A stretch of 64,000 bases of DNA from Speluncibacter jeojiensis (GTDB lineage: Bacteria > Actinomycetota > Actinomycetes > Mycobacteriales > Mycobacteriaceae): assembly GCF_029589495.1 (NCBI RefSeq), contig NZ_JAAIVF010000008.1, forward strand, positions 186,001 through 250,000. Direction: 5' to 3'. Positions 49,054 to 58,200 of this stretch are shown here, in pieces. Each line of letters begins with the position of its first letter. Position 1 is the first letter of the stretch. The notes under the pieces were generated by a model. That model saw only the letters and a program-made list of their open reading frames with translations, had not been told where the DNA came from and ran no database searches. The position numbers and the translations under genes were made by a program.

Positions 49054-49983
49054 ATGTCGATGTCGTCCGAGGAATCCTGGGCCGAGGCGTTCGGTCGCAT
49101 GCAGGCGTTCGCGTTCACCACCGTCCACGGGCTGATGCGTTCCCAGGTCCACGAGGACGGCGCCACCGAAGAGCGCGAGGTCGAGTTCTGGCACCAGAGT
49201 CCGGATCGGTGGCGGATCGAAGACGAGCTGGGCCTGTGGTACCTGGACGACGGCGAACGCGTCCTGCTGCGCACCGGCAACGACATGGCACTGGTCTCGT
49301 TGACGACCCACCTGGGGCCGCTGCCGCATCCGCGGACGGTGCTGGGAACCGTGTTCGGTGGGCGGCGCGTGTTCGGGTGGTCCGACGACTTCACCCGGCC
49401 GCTCGGCTCCGGCACGCCCGTGGTGGTCGCCGGACGCCGCGCCACGGAGTTTCGGCTCGCCGCAACACCCGGCAAACGGGCGGACAAGCCCTACCCGCTG
49501 CGGGTCGCGGTCGACGAACGAACGGGAATTCCGCTGCGGGTGGCCACCCCAGAGGCGGGGTACGTTCACGAGATCGTTGCGCTCGACGTGGATTCGATAC
49601 TGCCGCCGGACATCTTCGAATGGCGCGGGCCGGTGTCGACCGCCACGCGCGACGAGCGCGAACGCCGCAGGGCAGGACAGAACTGGGCGCGCGAGCAGGA
49701 CCTGCCGGTGCCGCGGTGGTGGCCGCGGGGTGTGAGCTACTCACCGAGGGAGGGCGACCCGGAGACCGGAGCGTTCAGGGCCACACTGGACGTCAACGGT
49801 CTCGCCGTCCTGTTCCGCTGGCCGTGTGGCACAGCGCTTCCAGAGAAGTGGAAGGACGGATTCCGTCAGTATCCGTTGCACGAGTGGGCCGACGAGGAAT
49901 GGCATTGGGCGCTGCTGGTCGACACGCCACTGAGCGAGAGCGACCTCGCGCGGGTCGTCGAATCGATACCGCGCGATCGATGA
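49054..49983 (+). CDS. Conserved hypothetical protein, LolA/RsgI-like fold suspected
   Basis: 309 residues from ATG 49054 (GTG 49051 and ATG 49060 are also possible). No signal peptide. The first ~190 residues have a beta-rich rhythm with EFWHQSPDRWRIEDELGLWY, GTVFGGRRVFGW and RVAVDERTGIPLRVATPEAG, reminiscent of LolA-like or outer-membrane-lipoprotein-sorting domains. The C-terminal part has PRWWPRGVSYSPREGDPE and ends in EWADEEWHWALLVDTPLSES. No family assigned with confidence. Confidence 0.7.
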   Translation: MSMSSEESWAEAFGRMQAFAFTTVHGLMRSQVHEDGATEEREVEFWHQSPDRWRIEDELGLWYLDDGERVLLRTGNDMALVSLTTHLGPLPHPRTVLGTVFGGRRVFGWSDDFTRPLGSGTPVVVAGRRATEFRLAATPGKRADKPYPLRVAVDERTGIPLRVATPEAGYVHEIVALDVDSILPPDIFEWRGPVSTATRDERERRRAGQNWAREQDLPVPRWWPRGVSYSPREGDPETGAFRATLDVNGLAVLFRWPCGTALPEKWKDGFRQYPLHEWADEEWHWALLVDTPLSESDLARVVESIPRDR

Positions 49984-49989
49984 CCGGAG

Positions 49990-50004
49990 CACCGGTTGCC
50001 GGTG
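49990..50004. terminator. Small convergent hairpin
   Basis: Arms CACCGG (49990-49995) and CCGGTG (49999-50004) with a 3-base loop. It lies between two convergent genes (stops at 49983 and 50023). Confidence 0.35.
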
Positions 50005-50022
50005 TGCACCCGGCTCGGTGAC

Positions 50023-50445
50023 CTAGTCTTCGGACGGCTCGTCGGGGGCCGAATCTGTTGGGACTTCGGTGTCCGGAGCCGCGGGGGAGGCCTCGTCGAG
50101 CACGCTGGCGGTCACCCCGTACGGCAGGAACCGCACCCGGCGCCGGCGGTCGGTGTTGTCCTTGAACACGCGTAGCGCGTCGAGCTCGCCGGCGAAGACC
50201 TGGTCGACGCGGGCACTGCCGTCGGCATCGACGGTGTAGATCGCCCAGACCCCGTCGCCGGACTCGCCGGTCGTCTCGGGCTGACGGCGGCCGCCGGTGA
50301 ACACGTGCGAGAACACCGCGGTGTTGCCGGACTGTTCGATGTAGCGGCCGACGCGGTCGAACGCGTCGCGCAGGCCCTCACCGGCCTCGCGGGCGAGCCG
50401 TTCGATGTCGTCGGGATCGAATCCGAAGGGACCGTTGCTGCTCAT
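50023..50445 (-). CDS. Conserved hypothetical protein
   Basis: 140 residues, no signal peptide or membrane segment. DIERLAREAGEGLRDAFDRVG forms an N-terminal helix, and the middle has AVFSHVFTGGRRQP, GDGVWAIYTVDADGSARVD and FAGELDALRVFKDNTDRRR strands. The tail is acidic and Pro-rich. I do not recognise a family. Confidence 0.7.
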   Translation of the reverse strand: MSSNGPFGFDPDDIERLAREAGEGLRDAFDRVGRYIEQSGNTAVFSHVFTGGRRQPETTGESGDGVWAIYTVDADGSARVDQVFAGELDALRVFKDNTDRRRRVRFLPYGVTASVLDEASPAAPDTEVPTDSAPDEPSED

Positions 50446-50455
50446 GTCCCCAGTA

Positions 50456-51292
50456 TCACCGGCTCGCGGTGGACCCGCCAGCCTGCGCGGTGGCCTGCTG
50501 CTCGAGCGCGCGCCTCGACTCCTCGTGCAGCAGGTCGAGCAGTTCGCGTTCGATCGCCGCGAACTCCGGCGCCGTCAGCAGCGACAGCTCCCGTGGCCGC
50601 GGCAGGTCGACGACGACCTCGCGGCGCACCGTCGCCGGCCGCGCCGACAGCACCACCACCCGGTCCGACAGGAACACCGCCTCGCGCACGTCGTGGGTGA
50701 TCATCAGCACCGTCCACCGGTAGCGCTGCCACACCTGCTGCAGCCACGACTGCATCTCGGTGCGCGTGAGCGAGTCCAGCGCGCCGAACGGCTCGTCGAG
50801 CAGCAGCAGGTCCCGGCCCTGCACGACCGTGCGCAGCAGCGCCGCGCGCTGGCGCATGCCGCCGGAGAGCTCACCGGGCCGGGCGTCCTCGAAGCCGCCC
50901 AGCCCGAATGCGGGGAACAGTTCCCGCGCGCGATCGCGGGCCTCGCGCTTGCCCACACCGGCGACCTGTAACCCGAGAACGGTGTTGTCGAGCACCGAGC
51001 GCCACGGGAACAGCAGGTCCTTCTGCGGCATGTATGCGCAGTGGCCGGGTCGGCCGGTCACGTCCTGTCCGGCGGCACTGCCGTCGCCGACCAGTACCCG
51101 GCCCGAGTCAGGCCTGTCGAGGCCGGCGATGACGTTGAACAGCGTCGACTTGCCGCAGCCGCTCGGCCCGATCAGTGAGACGAACTCGCCGGGCTGCACA
51201 CGCAGCGACATCGCATCGAGGACCGGTCGGGCACGCCCGCGACCGAGTGGGAACGCGCGCTCGACCCGCTCGCAGGACAGGGCGTCAGACAC
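50456..51292 (-). CDS. ABC transporter ATPase (ThiZ/SsuB-like)
   Basis: 278 residues from GTG 51292, which overlaps the permease stop. Walker A is GPSGCGKST, signature LSGGMRQRAALLR, Walker B LLLLDEPFGALD, and the H-loop follows in VLMITHDVREA. It belongs to the SsuB/TauB/ThiZ group that powers nitrate, sulfonate and pyrimidine importers. Together with the permease, substrate-binding protein and tenA it forms a thiamine-precursor salvage operon. Confidence 0.87.
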   Translation of the reverse strand: MSDALSCERVERAFPLGRGRARPVLDAMSLRVQPGEFVSLIGPSGCGKSTLFNVIAGLDRPDSGRVLVGDGSAAGQDVTGRPGHCAYMPQKDLLFPWRSVLDNTVLGLQVAGVGKREARDRARELFPAFGLGGFEDARPGELSGGMRQRAALLRTVVQGRDLLLLDEPFGALDSLTRTEMQSWLQQVWQRYRWTVLMITHDVREAVFLSDRVVVLSARPATVRREVVVDLPRPRELSLLTAPEFAAIERELLDLLHEESRRALEQQATAQAGGSTASR

Positions 51293-52136
51293 GGCTCGCC
51301 TCGTTTCGTAGCGGGCCACGTTCGGCGCGGGCCCACGGCGCGACCACCTTCTCGACGGCGTAGGTCAGCGCGAACAGCACCAGCGAGATCAGCGCGGTCA
51401 CCAGCACCGCCGCCAGCACCAGGTCGGTGCGGAACGAGTTCTTCTGCAGGCTCATGTAGATGCCCAGTCCCTCGCTGGCGCCGACATACTCGGCGAACAC
51501 CGCCCCGACCACCGCATAGGTGATGCCGATCCGCAGCGCGGTGAAGAATCGGGGCAGCGCCGACGGCAGCCGCACATACCGGAACACCTGCCACCGGGAG
51601 GCCCCCATCGACCGCAACAGCGCGCCCGCGTCCGCGTCGGTCGCGGCGAAGCCCTCGATCAGCCCGATGGCCATCGGGAAGAAAGTGGCCAGCGCGATCA
51701 CCACGATCTTCGGCAGCAGACCGAAGCCGAACCAGATGATCACCAGCGGCGCGATCGCGATGATCGGCAGCGTCTGCGAGACGACGAACAGCGGCACCAG
51801 CGCGCGGCGCAGCCAGCTCGAGAAGTCCACCGCGATCGCCAGCGCCCAGGCGAGCGCCAGCGACACCGCGAACCCGATCAGCGTCTCACGCACCGTCGCC
51901 CAACTGTTCAGGGCGAGGTCGTCGCGGTGCGCCCAGCCCTGCTCGACCACCCGCAGCGGCGACGGCAGGATCTGCGGGCTGATCCCGCTGGTCTGCACGT
52001 ACACCTGCCACACCGCGATCAGCGCAGCCAGCGTGAGCATCGCCGGCAGTACACGTCGCAGCACCGCCGCGACCCCGCCGGCCGGGGTGTCGCGATGTGC
52101 CCGCAGCGCGGCGCTACGCGTGGCCGAGATACTCAT
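51285..52136 (-). CDS. ABC transporter permease (ThiX/SsuC-like)
   Basis: 283 residues from ATG 52136. Six membrane segments. The EAA loop motif is ALLRSMGASRWQVFRYVRLP, and the C-terminal helix region has GITYAVVGAVFAEYVGASEGLG, as in the binding-protein-dependent transport permeases of the SsuC/ThiX type. It moves the pyrimidine thiamine precursor delivered by the substrate-binding protein. Confidence 0.88.
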   Translation of the reverse strand: MSISATRSAALRAHRDTPAGGVAAVLRRVLPAMLTLAALIAVWQVYVQTSGISPQILPSPLRVVEQGWAHRDDLALNSWATVRETLIGFAVSLALAWALAIAVDFSSWLRRALVPLFVVSQTLPIIAIAPLVIIWFGFGLLPKIVVIALATFFPMAIGLIEGFAATDADAGALLRSMGASRWQVFRYVRLPSALPRFFTALRIGITYAVVGAVFAEYVGASEGLGIYMSLQKNSFRTDLVLAAVLVTALISLVLFALTYAVEKVVAPWARAERGPLRNEASRV

Positions 52137-53136
52137 CGGTGAAGTACGTCGACCAATCCGGTTCGTGCGCAAGTGGTTTGCCGTCGGGGCCGCTGAGCAG
52201 TCCGTGCTGATACAGGTATCCGGAATAGCCCGCCCACTGCTGGGTAGTCTGGCTGCCTACCTCGCCCTGCACGTCCTTCATATAGTCGGCGGCAAGCATC
52301 CGCTGGCCCTCGTGGACCAGCCCCGGGTCCTCGAACGCGCCGGGGTTGGCATCGATGAGGTCCTGTGCGGCCCGGTCCGGGTTGTCCGCCGCGAACCGGT
52401 AGCCGCGCTGCAGCGCCTGGACGAACTTTCGGGCCTGGTCGGGATGGGCGGCGAGCCAGTCACGGTTGCCGTCGACGACGATCGCGTACGCGTCAGGGAA
52501 GCCGTAGTCGGTGTACTTGAAGTACTTCATCGGCGTGCCGGCCCGCTGCGCCTCGATGCCCTCCCAGGCGTTGTAGGAGACGGTGAAGTCGGCCTTGCCG
52601 GAGTACACCGCCTGGTACGCAGAGGTGCCGAGCGTGACCGACTTGAAGTCCCCCTTGCCGCCGGCGCCGCGGATGACGCCCTGCAGCGTCGCCACCTCGC
52701 CGGGGTCGCCGAAGCCCGCGTACGTCTTGCCATCGAGGTCCTTCGGGGAGGTGATGTCGGCGCGGTCGGCGCGCACGCCGATACCGGTGGCCCAGTGCTG
52801 CAGCGGGGCGAGCACCGACTCGACGTTCGCGCCGGCGGCCTGCGAGAACGTCGACTGGTCCTGGGTGCTGATCCCGAACTCGGCGTTGCCGGAGCCGACA
52901 AGCGTGTCCACCGAGGTGTTGTTGTACGGCAGGATCTGCACGTCCAGGCCGGCATCCTTGAAGTAGCCCTCGCGCTCGGCCACGTACAGCCCGGTGTGGT
53001 TGGTGTTCGGCGTCCAGTCCAGCGCGAACCGGATGGTGTTCGGCGAGGAGGTCCCGCTGCTCGCGCAGGCGCTCAGTCCGGCGGCCGCGGCGACGACCAC
53101 CGTCGCGCCGGCCAACAGGCGCCGCAGGCGGGTCAC
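52114..53136 (-). CDS. Substrate-binding lipoprotein, ThiY/NMT1-like (pyrimidine precursor)
   Basis: 340 residues from GTG 53136, overlapping the tenA stop (GTGA). The signal peptide ends in LSAC. The mature part has IRFALDWTPNTNHTGLYVAE and EGYFKDAGLDVQIL, the signature of NMT1/ThiY proteins that bind formylaminopyrimidine or HMP. DFTVSYNAWEGIEAQRAG is also characteristic. The gene overlaps the permease start by 23 bases. Confidence 0.87.
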   Translation of the reverse strand: MTRLRRLLAGATVVVAAAAGLSACASSGTSSPNTIRFALDWTPNTNHTGLYVAEREGYFKDAGLDVQILPYNNTSVDTLVGSGNAEFGISTQDQSTFSQAAGANVESVLAPLQHWATGIGVRADRADITSPKDLDGKTYAGFGDPGEVATLQGVIRGAGGKGDFKSVTLGTSAYQAVYSGKADFTVSYNAWEGIEAQRAGTPMKYFKYTDYGFPDAYAIVVDGNRDWLAAHPDQARKFVQALQRGYRFAADNPDRAAQDLIDANPGAFEDPGLVHEGQRMLAADYMKDVQGEVGSQTTQQWAGYSGYLYQHGLLSGPDGKPLAHEPDWSTYFTDEYLGHA

Positions 53137-53855
53137 GCTGTATCCCCGGCGGGCTCGTCCCCGGCGGGCCACGTCAGCGGGTGCAGCGCGGTGTCCCAGA
53201 ACATCAACTCGTAGCGCATGGCGACCGTGAACGCCTCGGTCATCGCGTCGCGCTCGGATGCGGTGGCGGCCTCGGCGGCCGCGTCGACGAGGGCGCGGGC
53301 GGTGGCCGCGGACTCCTGGAACTCCGGTGCGTCGTAGGTGCTCACCCAGCGCGCGTACGGGTGTTCGGGGTCGCGCTCGAGCACCTGCTGCGCGCTGCGG
53401 GCCAGGTCGCGGCCCACCTCGGCGTAGATCCAGAAGCACGGCAGCACCGCGGCGGCGGCCACCGGATAGGGCGCGGTCGCGGCCGTCGCGATCAGATAGG
53501 AGTAGTAGCCCAGGCAGGTCGGCGACGGTTCGGGCGCAGTGTCGGCCGGGGGCAGCGCGGCGAGCAGCGACTCGTGCAGCGTCGACTCGACCGTGGTCGC
53601 GGTGGCCGAGGAGTTCGCCCAGAACGCGGCGGTCTGCGGGTCGGGCGCCTGCGCGGCGGTCAGTGCCAGCGCCCGCGCGAAGCCGGTCAGGTACAGCTCG
53701 TCCTGCTCGACGTAGCAGCGGAACGCCGGCAGCGGCAGGGTGCCGTCGCCGAGGCGGCGTAGGAACTCGAGGTTCTCGATGGCCGCGCGAAGTGGCTTTG
53801 TCCGGTCCCACAGGTGATCGGTGAAGCGTCCGGACTCCGGACAGGTGTCGCCCAT
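53133..53855 (-). CDS. tenA: TenA-family thiaminase II / aminopyrimidine aminohydrolase
   Basis: 240 residues. It has the TenA all-helical pattern: FTDHLWDRTKPLRAAIENL, LPAFRCYVEQDELYLTGFAR, the catalytic Cys in LPCFWIYAEVG, and the late Glu in MRYELMFWD. TenA hydrolyses amino-HMP to HMP and salvages base-degraded thiamine. It is first gene of the operon with ThiY-, ThiX- and ThiZ-like genes and its ribosome-binding site lies inside the TPP riboswitch. Confidence 0.9.
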   Translation of the reverse strand: MGDTCPESGRFTDHLWDRTKPLRAAIENLEFLRRLGDGTLPLPAFRCYVEQDELYLTGFARALALTAAQAPDPQTAAFWANSSATATTVESTLHESLLAALPPADTAPEPSPTCLGYYSYLIATAATAPYPVAAAAVLPCFWIYAEVGRDLARSAQQVLERDPEHPYARWVSTYDAPEFQESAATARALVDAAAEAATASERDAMTEAFTVAMRYELMFWDTALHPLTWPAGDEPAGDTA

Positions 53856-53932
53856 GACATCCCTTCGTCAGCATTACCTGAACAGGTGTGCGGGTGTTGT
53901 CTCAGCCCCGCCCGTGCGGAGCACCCCGTGTC
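53856..53932 (-). promoter_or_regulatory. TPP riboswitch (thi-box) of the tenA operon
   Basis: Read on the minus strand it has the conserved thi-box elements in order: GGGGTGC, then GGGCTGAGAC, ACACCCG, ACCTGTTCAGGTAATGC and GCTGACGAAGGGA. Closing stem P1 pairs GACA (53932-53929) with TGTC (53859-53856), which abuts the tenA start, and the AGGGA ribosome-binding site lies within the final strand. Thiamine pyrophosphate binding would hide the site and stop translation, as in translational TPP riboswitches. Confidence 0.93.
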
Positions 53933-53993
53933 GAGGATCGAGGCTAACACCTGGGATGTGGAGGTCGGGCGTTGCTGTGGGTGCGCCATTCCC

Positions 53994-54046
53994 AACACAA
54001 ATCGACCCGATTCCGTGGTTTCCCCGTTTTCGACTCGATCTGTGTG
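53994..54046. repeat. Palindromic repeat element, copy A
   Basis: About 53 bases with outer imperfect arms ACACAAATCGA / TCGATCTGTGT around a core containing GATTCCGTGG and TTTCCCC. A second copy with the core inverted lies at 55039-55091. Copies share GCGCCAT next to AACACAAATCG. It looks like a small interspersed palindromic repeat (REP or MITE-like). It lies upstream of the DUF559 gene. Confidence 0.6.
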
Positions 54047-54136
54047 TGGACAGGCGCGTTTCCACAGGCGTGGCGGCTCTCCACAACCGCTCCTCGCCGA
54101 CGGTGGGTGCGATGTGGGCGCGGTGACACTGAGCCG

Positions 54137-54991
54137 GTGCGTCCACCGTTCGGGGTCCAGACCCTGGCCCAGCTCACCGCCACCGGCATCGACCGTTCGA
54201 CGGTTCAGCGGCGCGGTCGGTACACCCGGCTGCTGCCGGCGATCTACGCGACCGAGCAGGTCACCACCCTGGCCAGGTGTTTCGCCGTGACGCTGTGGCA
54301 GCCTCGCGCGGTGCTGAGTCACCGCACCGCGGCGTGGTTGTGGCGGCTCACCGACGAGCCCGACGTCGTCGAGGCGACGGTGCCGCGTGCGGTGTCCGTC
54401 GGCGCGCAGGCCCCGTCGTGGCTGCGGCTGTACCGGCGCAACCTGGACCGCGACGCGAGGAGTTCCGCGTGGGGCATGCCGGTGGTGACCGACGCGCGCG
54501 CCCTGCTCGACTGCGTGGCCGTGCTCGAGGGCGAGGAGGCCGACCGGCTCGTCGACGCGGCCCTCGACCGCACCATCTCGCGTCGGGCAGTTGAGCAGCG
54601 GTGTGCTCGTGACGCGGGCACGCACGGTGCGCCGGCCGCTCGCCGCCAGCTGCGCGAGGCCGCCACCCTCGCCGACTCCGAACCGGAACGGCTGCTGGGC
54701 AGGGCGCTCGCGCGCCGCGGGTACCGGCTGCCGGCGAACACGGTCCGTGTTGTGGGCTACTGGCCGGACCTGGTCGACGTGCGTTCGCGGACGCTCATCG
54801 AGGTCGACGGGCTCGGCCCGCACAGTGAGCCGCCGACGTTCCGCCGCGATCGTCGACGTCAGAACGCGCTGATCGCCGAGCGCTGGTATGTGCTGCGCTA
54901 CGCCGGCGCGGACGTGATGGCCGATGTGGAGGGTATTGCCGACGAGATCGTGTCGGTCCTGCGTCGCCGCCGGGCCAACCGGCGCGGGTGA
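54137..54991 (+). CDS. DUF559/AbiEi-like protein with endonuclease-like domain
   Basis: 284 residues from GTG 54137 (earlier in-frame codons lie inside the repeat element). The N-terminal ~110 residues include FAVTLWQPRAVLSHRTAAWL, the helix-rich AbiEi-type pattern. The C-terminal ~80 residues have LGRALARRGYRLPANTVRV, YWPDLVDVRSRTLIEVDG (a PD-(D/E)XK-like D-x-E-V-D core) and RDRRRQNALIAERWYVLRY, the DUF559/Vsr-like endonuclease fold. Such genes are abundant in Mycobacteriales and are of unknown function; a phage-defence or recombination role is possible. It is flanked by the two palindromic repeats. Confidence 0.75.
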   Translation: MRPPFGVQTLAQLTATGIDRSTVQRRGRYTRLLPAIYATEQVTTLARCFAVTLWQPRAVLSHRTAAWLWRLTDEPDVVEATVPRAVSVGAQAPSWLRLYRRNLDRDARSSAWGMPVVTDARALLDCVAVLEGEEADRLVDAALDRTISRRAVEQRCARDAGTHGAPAARRQLREAATLADSEPERLLGRALARRGYRLPANTVRVVGYWPDLVDVRSRTLIEVDGLGPHSEPPTFRRDRRRQNALIAERWYVLRYAGADVMADVEGIADEIVSVLRRRRANRRG

Positions 54992-55038
54992 GGCGGGGTG
55001 CGAGGTGGGCTAGATGGGCGAACCGGCGCGCCATCTCC

Positions 55039-55091
55039 AACACAAATCGCGCCGAAACCGGGGAAACCACGGAATCGAGTCGATTCGTGTG
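55039..55091. repeat. Palindromic repeat element, copy B (inverted core)
   Basis: Similar to copy A at 53994-54046 but with the core reversed: CCGGGGAAACCACGGAATCG instead of CGATTCCGTGGTTTCCCC. Outer arms are AACACAAATCG and CGATTCGTGT. Copies A and B bracket the DUF559 gene. The rest of the 54992-55253 gap has no gene beyond this. Confidence 0.6.
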
Positions 55092-55253
55092 AGGAAAAGC
55101 GCGCGCGGGAGCGCAGCGGGTGGGAGAAGAGAGCGCGCGAGGACGAAGAGTGCGGCGCGGCGTGGTGTGGGAGCGACGGACAGCGCGGGTGCACGGACCA
55201 GGGCGCGCCGCCAACATCGGCGCACTGTCGTACCCGCGGTGCACGATGGACCC

Positions 55254-58200
55254 ATGCCCGACGCCCTGGACCGCTTCACCGCCCCCACGCGGGAGTGGTT
55301 CCTCGGCGCGTTCGACGGCCCGACCCCGGCACAACTCGGGGCGTGGGAGTCGATCGGCGGCGGCGCGCACACACTGGTCGTCGCACCGACCGGGTCCGGC
55401 AAGACGCTCGCCGCGTTCCTGTGGGAACTCGACAAGCTCTCGGCCCGCGCGGAGCGGGTGCGCGGCACGAAGGTCCTCTACGTCTCGCCGCTCAAGGCAC
55501 TGGCGGTCGACGTCGAGCGCAACCTGCGCGCACCGCTGGTCGGCATCACCCAGACCGCCAAACGTCTCGGGGTCGAGCCGCCGGAGATCACCGTCGGCGT
55601 GCGGTCGGGCGACACCACTCCGGCCGACCGGCGCGCGCTGGTCAAGTCGCCGCCGGACATCCTCATCACCACCCCCGAGTCGCTGTTCCTCATGCTCACC
55701 TCGGCCGCCCGCCAGACCCTGGCCACTGTCGACACCGTCATCGTCGACGAGGTGCACGCGGTGGCCGGCACCAAACGCGGTGCGCACCTGGCGCTTTCCC
55801 TCGAACGACTCGACCTGCTGACGGAGCGCCCCGTGCAGCGGATCGGTCTGTCGGCGACCGTGCGGCCGCACGAGGAGGTCGGCCGCTTCCTGGTCGGCGG
55901 CGCGCCCATCCGCATCGTCGCGCCGCCCGCGGCGAAGACCTTCGACCTGAGCGTGCGGGTGCCGGTCGCGGACATGACAGAGCTGGGTACCGATGGAGGC
56001 TCCGACGGCTTGAGCGGAGGGGACGCCCGGGTGCCTCAGCAGGGGTCCATCTGGCCGCACGTCGAGGAGCAGATCACGGATCTGGTGCTGGCCCACCGGT
56101 CCTCGATCGTGTTTGCGAACTCACGGCGGCTGGCCGAGCGGCTGACCGCGCGGCTCAACGAGGTGTACGCGGAAAGGCTGGGCGATCCGGTCGACCTCGA
56201 CCACGCGCCGCCCGCGCTGCTCGGGGCGTCGACCGACGTCATCCACGGCGCCTCGCCGCTGCTCGCGCGGGCGCACCACGGTTCGGTCAGCAAGGACCAG
56301 CGCGCGCTGATCGAGGACGACCTCAAGTCCGGGCGGCTGCGCTGTGTGGTCGCCACGTCGAGCCTGGAGTTGGGCATCGACATGGGCGCGGTCGACCTGG
56401 TCGTGCAGGTGGAGGCGCCGCCGTCGGTGGCCAGCGGGCTGCAGCGCATCGGCCGCGCCGGGCACCAGGTCGGAGAGGTCTCGCGCGGGGTGCTGTTTCC
56501 GAAACACCGCACCGACCTGATCCACTGCGCGGTCACCGCCGCCCGCATGGTCGCCGGGCAGATCGAGGCGCTGGCGGTCCCGGCCAACCCGCTCGACATC
56601 CTCGCCCAGCAGACCGTCGCGGCGACCGCACTCGAACCGATCGACGTCGACGAGTGGTTCGACACCGTCCGGCGCAGCGGGTCCTTCGCGACGCTGCCGC
56701 GCAGCGCCTACGAGGCGACGCTCGACCTGCTCGCCGGTCGGTACCCGTCCGACGAGTTCGCCGAACTGCGGCCGCGGGTGGTGTGGGACCGGGACGCGGG
56801 CACGCTCACCGGCCGCCCCGGCGCGCAGCGGTTGGCGGTCACCTCCGGCGGCGCCATCCCCGACCGCGGGCTGTTCGCGGTGTTCATGGTCGGCGAGGGC
56901 GGTTCCCGGGTCGGCGAACTCGACGAGGAGATGGTCTACGAGTCGCGCGTCGGCGACGTGTTCGCGCTCGGCGCCACCAGTTGGCGCATCGAGGAGATCA
57001 CCCACGACCGGGTGCTGGTCAGCCCCGCCTACGGGTTGCCCGGACGATTGCCGTTCTGGCACGGCGACGGGCTGGGCCGTCCCGCCGAGTTGGGGCAGGC
57101 GCTCGGCGCGTTCCTACGAGAGTCGGCTGCCGCGGACCCGGAGCAGTTGCGCTCGAAACTGGGCGACGACGGTCTCGACGAGAACGCCGCGGCGAACCTG
57201 GTCGCGCTGATCGGCGAGCAGGCCACCTGCACCGGCCGGGTGCCGAGCGACCGCACGCTGCTGGTGGAGCGATTCCGCGACGAACTCGGCGACTGGCGGC
57301 TGGTGCTGCACTCGCCGTACGGCCGGCCCGTGCACGCGCCGTGGGCGCTGGCGATCGGCGCGCGGCTGCAGCAGCGGTACGGGATCGATGCGGCGCCGAC
57401 CGCGTCGGACGACGGCATCATCGTGCGGCTGCCCGACATGGAAGACGAGCCGCCCGGTGCGGACCTGTTCGTGTTCGACCGCAACGAGATCGAGGATGTG
57501 GTCACCGAACAGGTCGGCGGCTCTTCACTGTTCGCGTCGCGATTCCGTGAGTGCGCCGCCCGTGCGCTGCTGCTGCCGCGCCGCAACCCCGGCAAACGCG
57601 CACCACTGTGGCAGCAGCGGCAGCGGTCCGCGCAGCTGCTCGACGTCGCCCGCAGATATCCGCAGTTCCCGATCCTTCTCGAGACGGTCCGCGAATGCCT
57701 GCAGGACGTGTACGACCTGCCGTCGCTGCGCGAGCTGCTCGGCCGGGTCGAGCGTCGCCAGGTCCGTATCGCCGAGGTCGAGACCGCCACGCCGTCGCCG
57801 TTCGCCGCGGCGCTGCTGTTCGGCTACGTGGGCGAGTTCATGTACGAGGGCGACAGCCCGCTGGCCGAACGTCGGGCCGCCGCACTGTCGTTGGACACGA
57901 GCCTGCTTGCCGAACTGCTCGGCCGCGTCGAGCTGCGTGAGCTGCTGGACCCGGCGGTCATCGAGCAGACCGAGCAGGAACTGCAACGGCTCACCCCCGA
58001 GCGGCACGCACGCGACGCCGAGGGTGTCGCCGACCTGCTGCGGCTGCTCGGCCCGCTCACCGACCACGAGCTGCGGGCACGCAGCAACGCCGTCGGCGAC
58101 GGGGCCACCGCGTGGGCGCAGGAACTGGTCGACGCGAAACGCGCACTGCGGGTGGGCTTCGCCGGCCGGCATTGGTGGTCGGCGATCGAGGACGCGGCGC

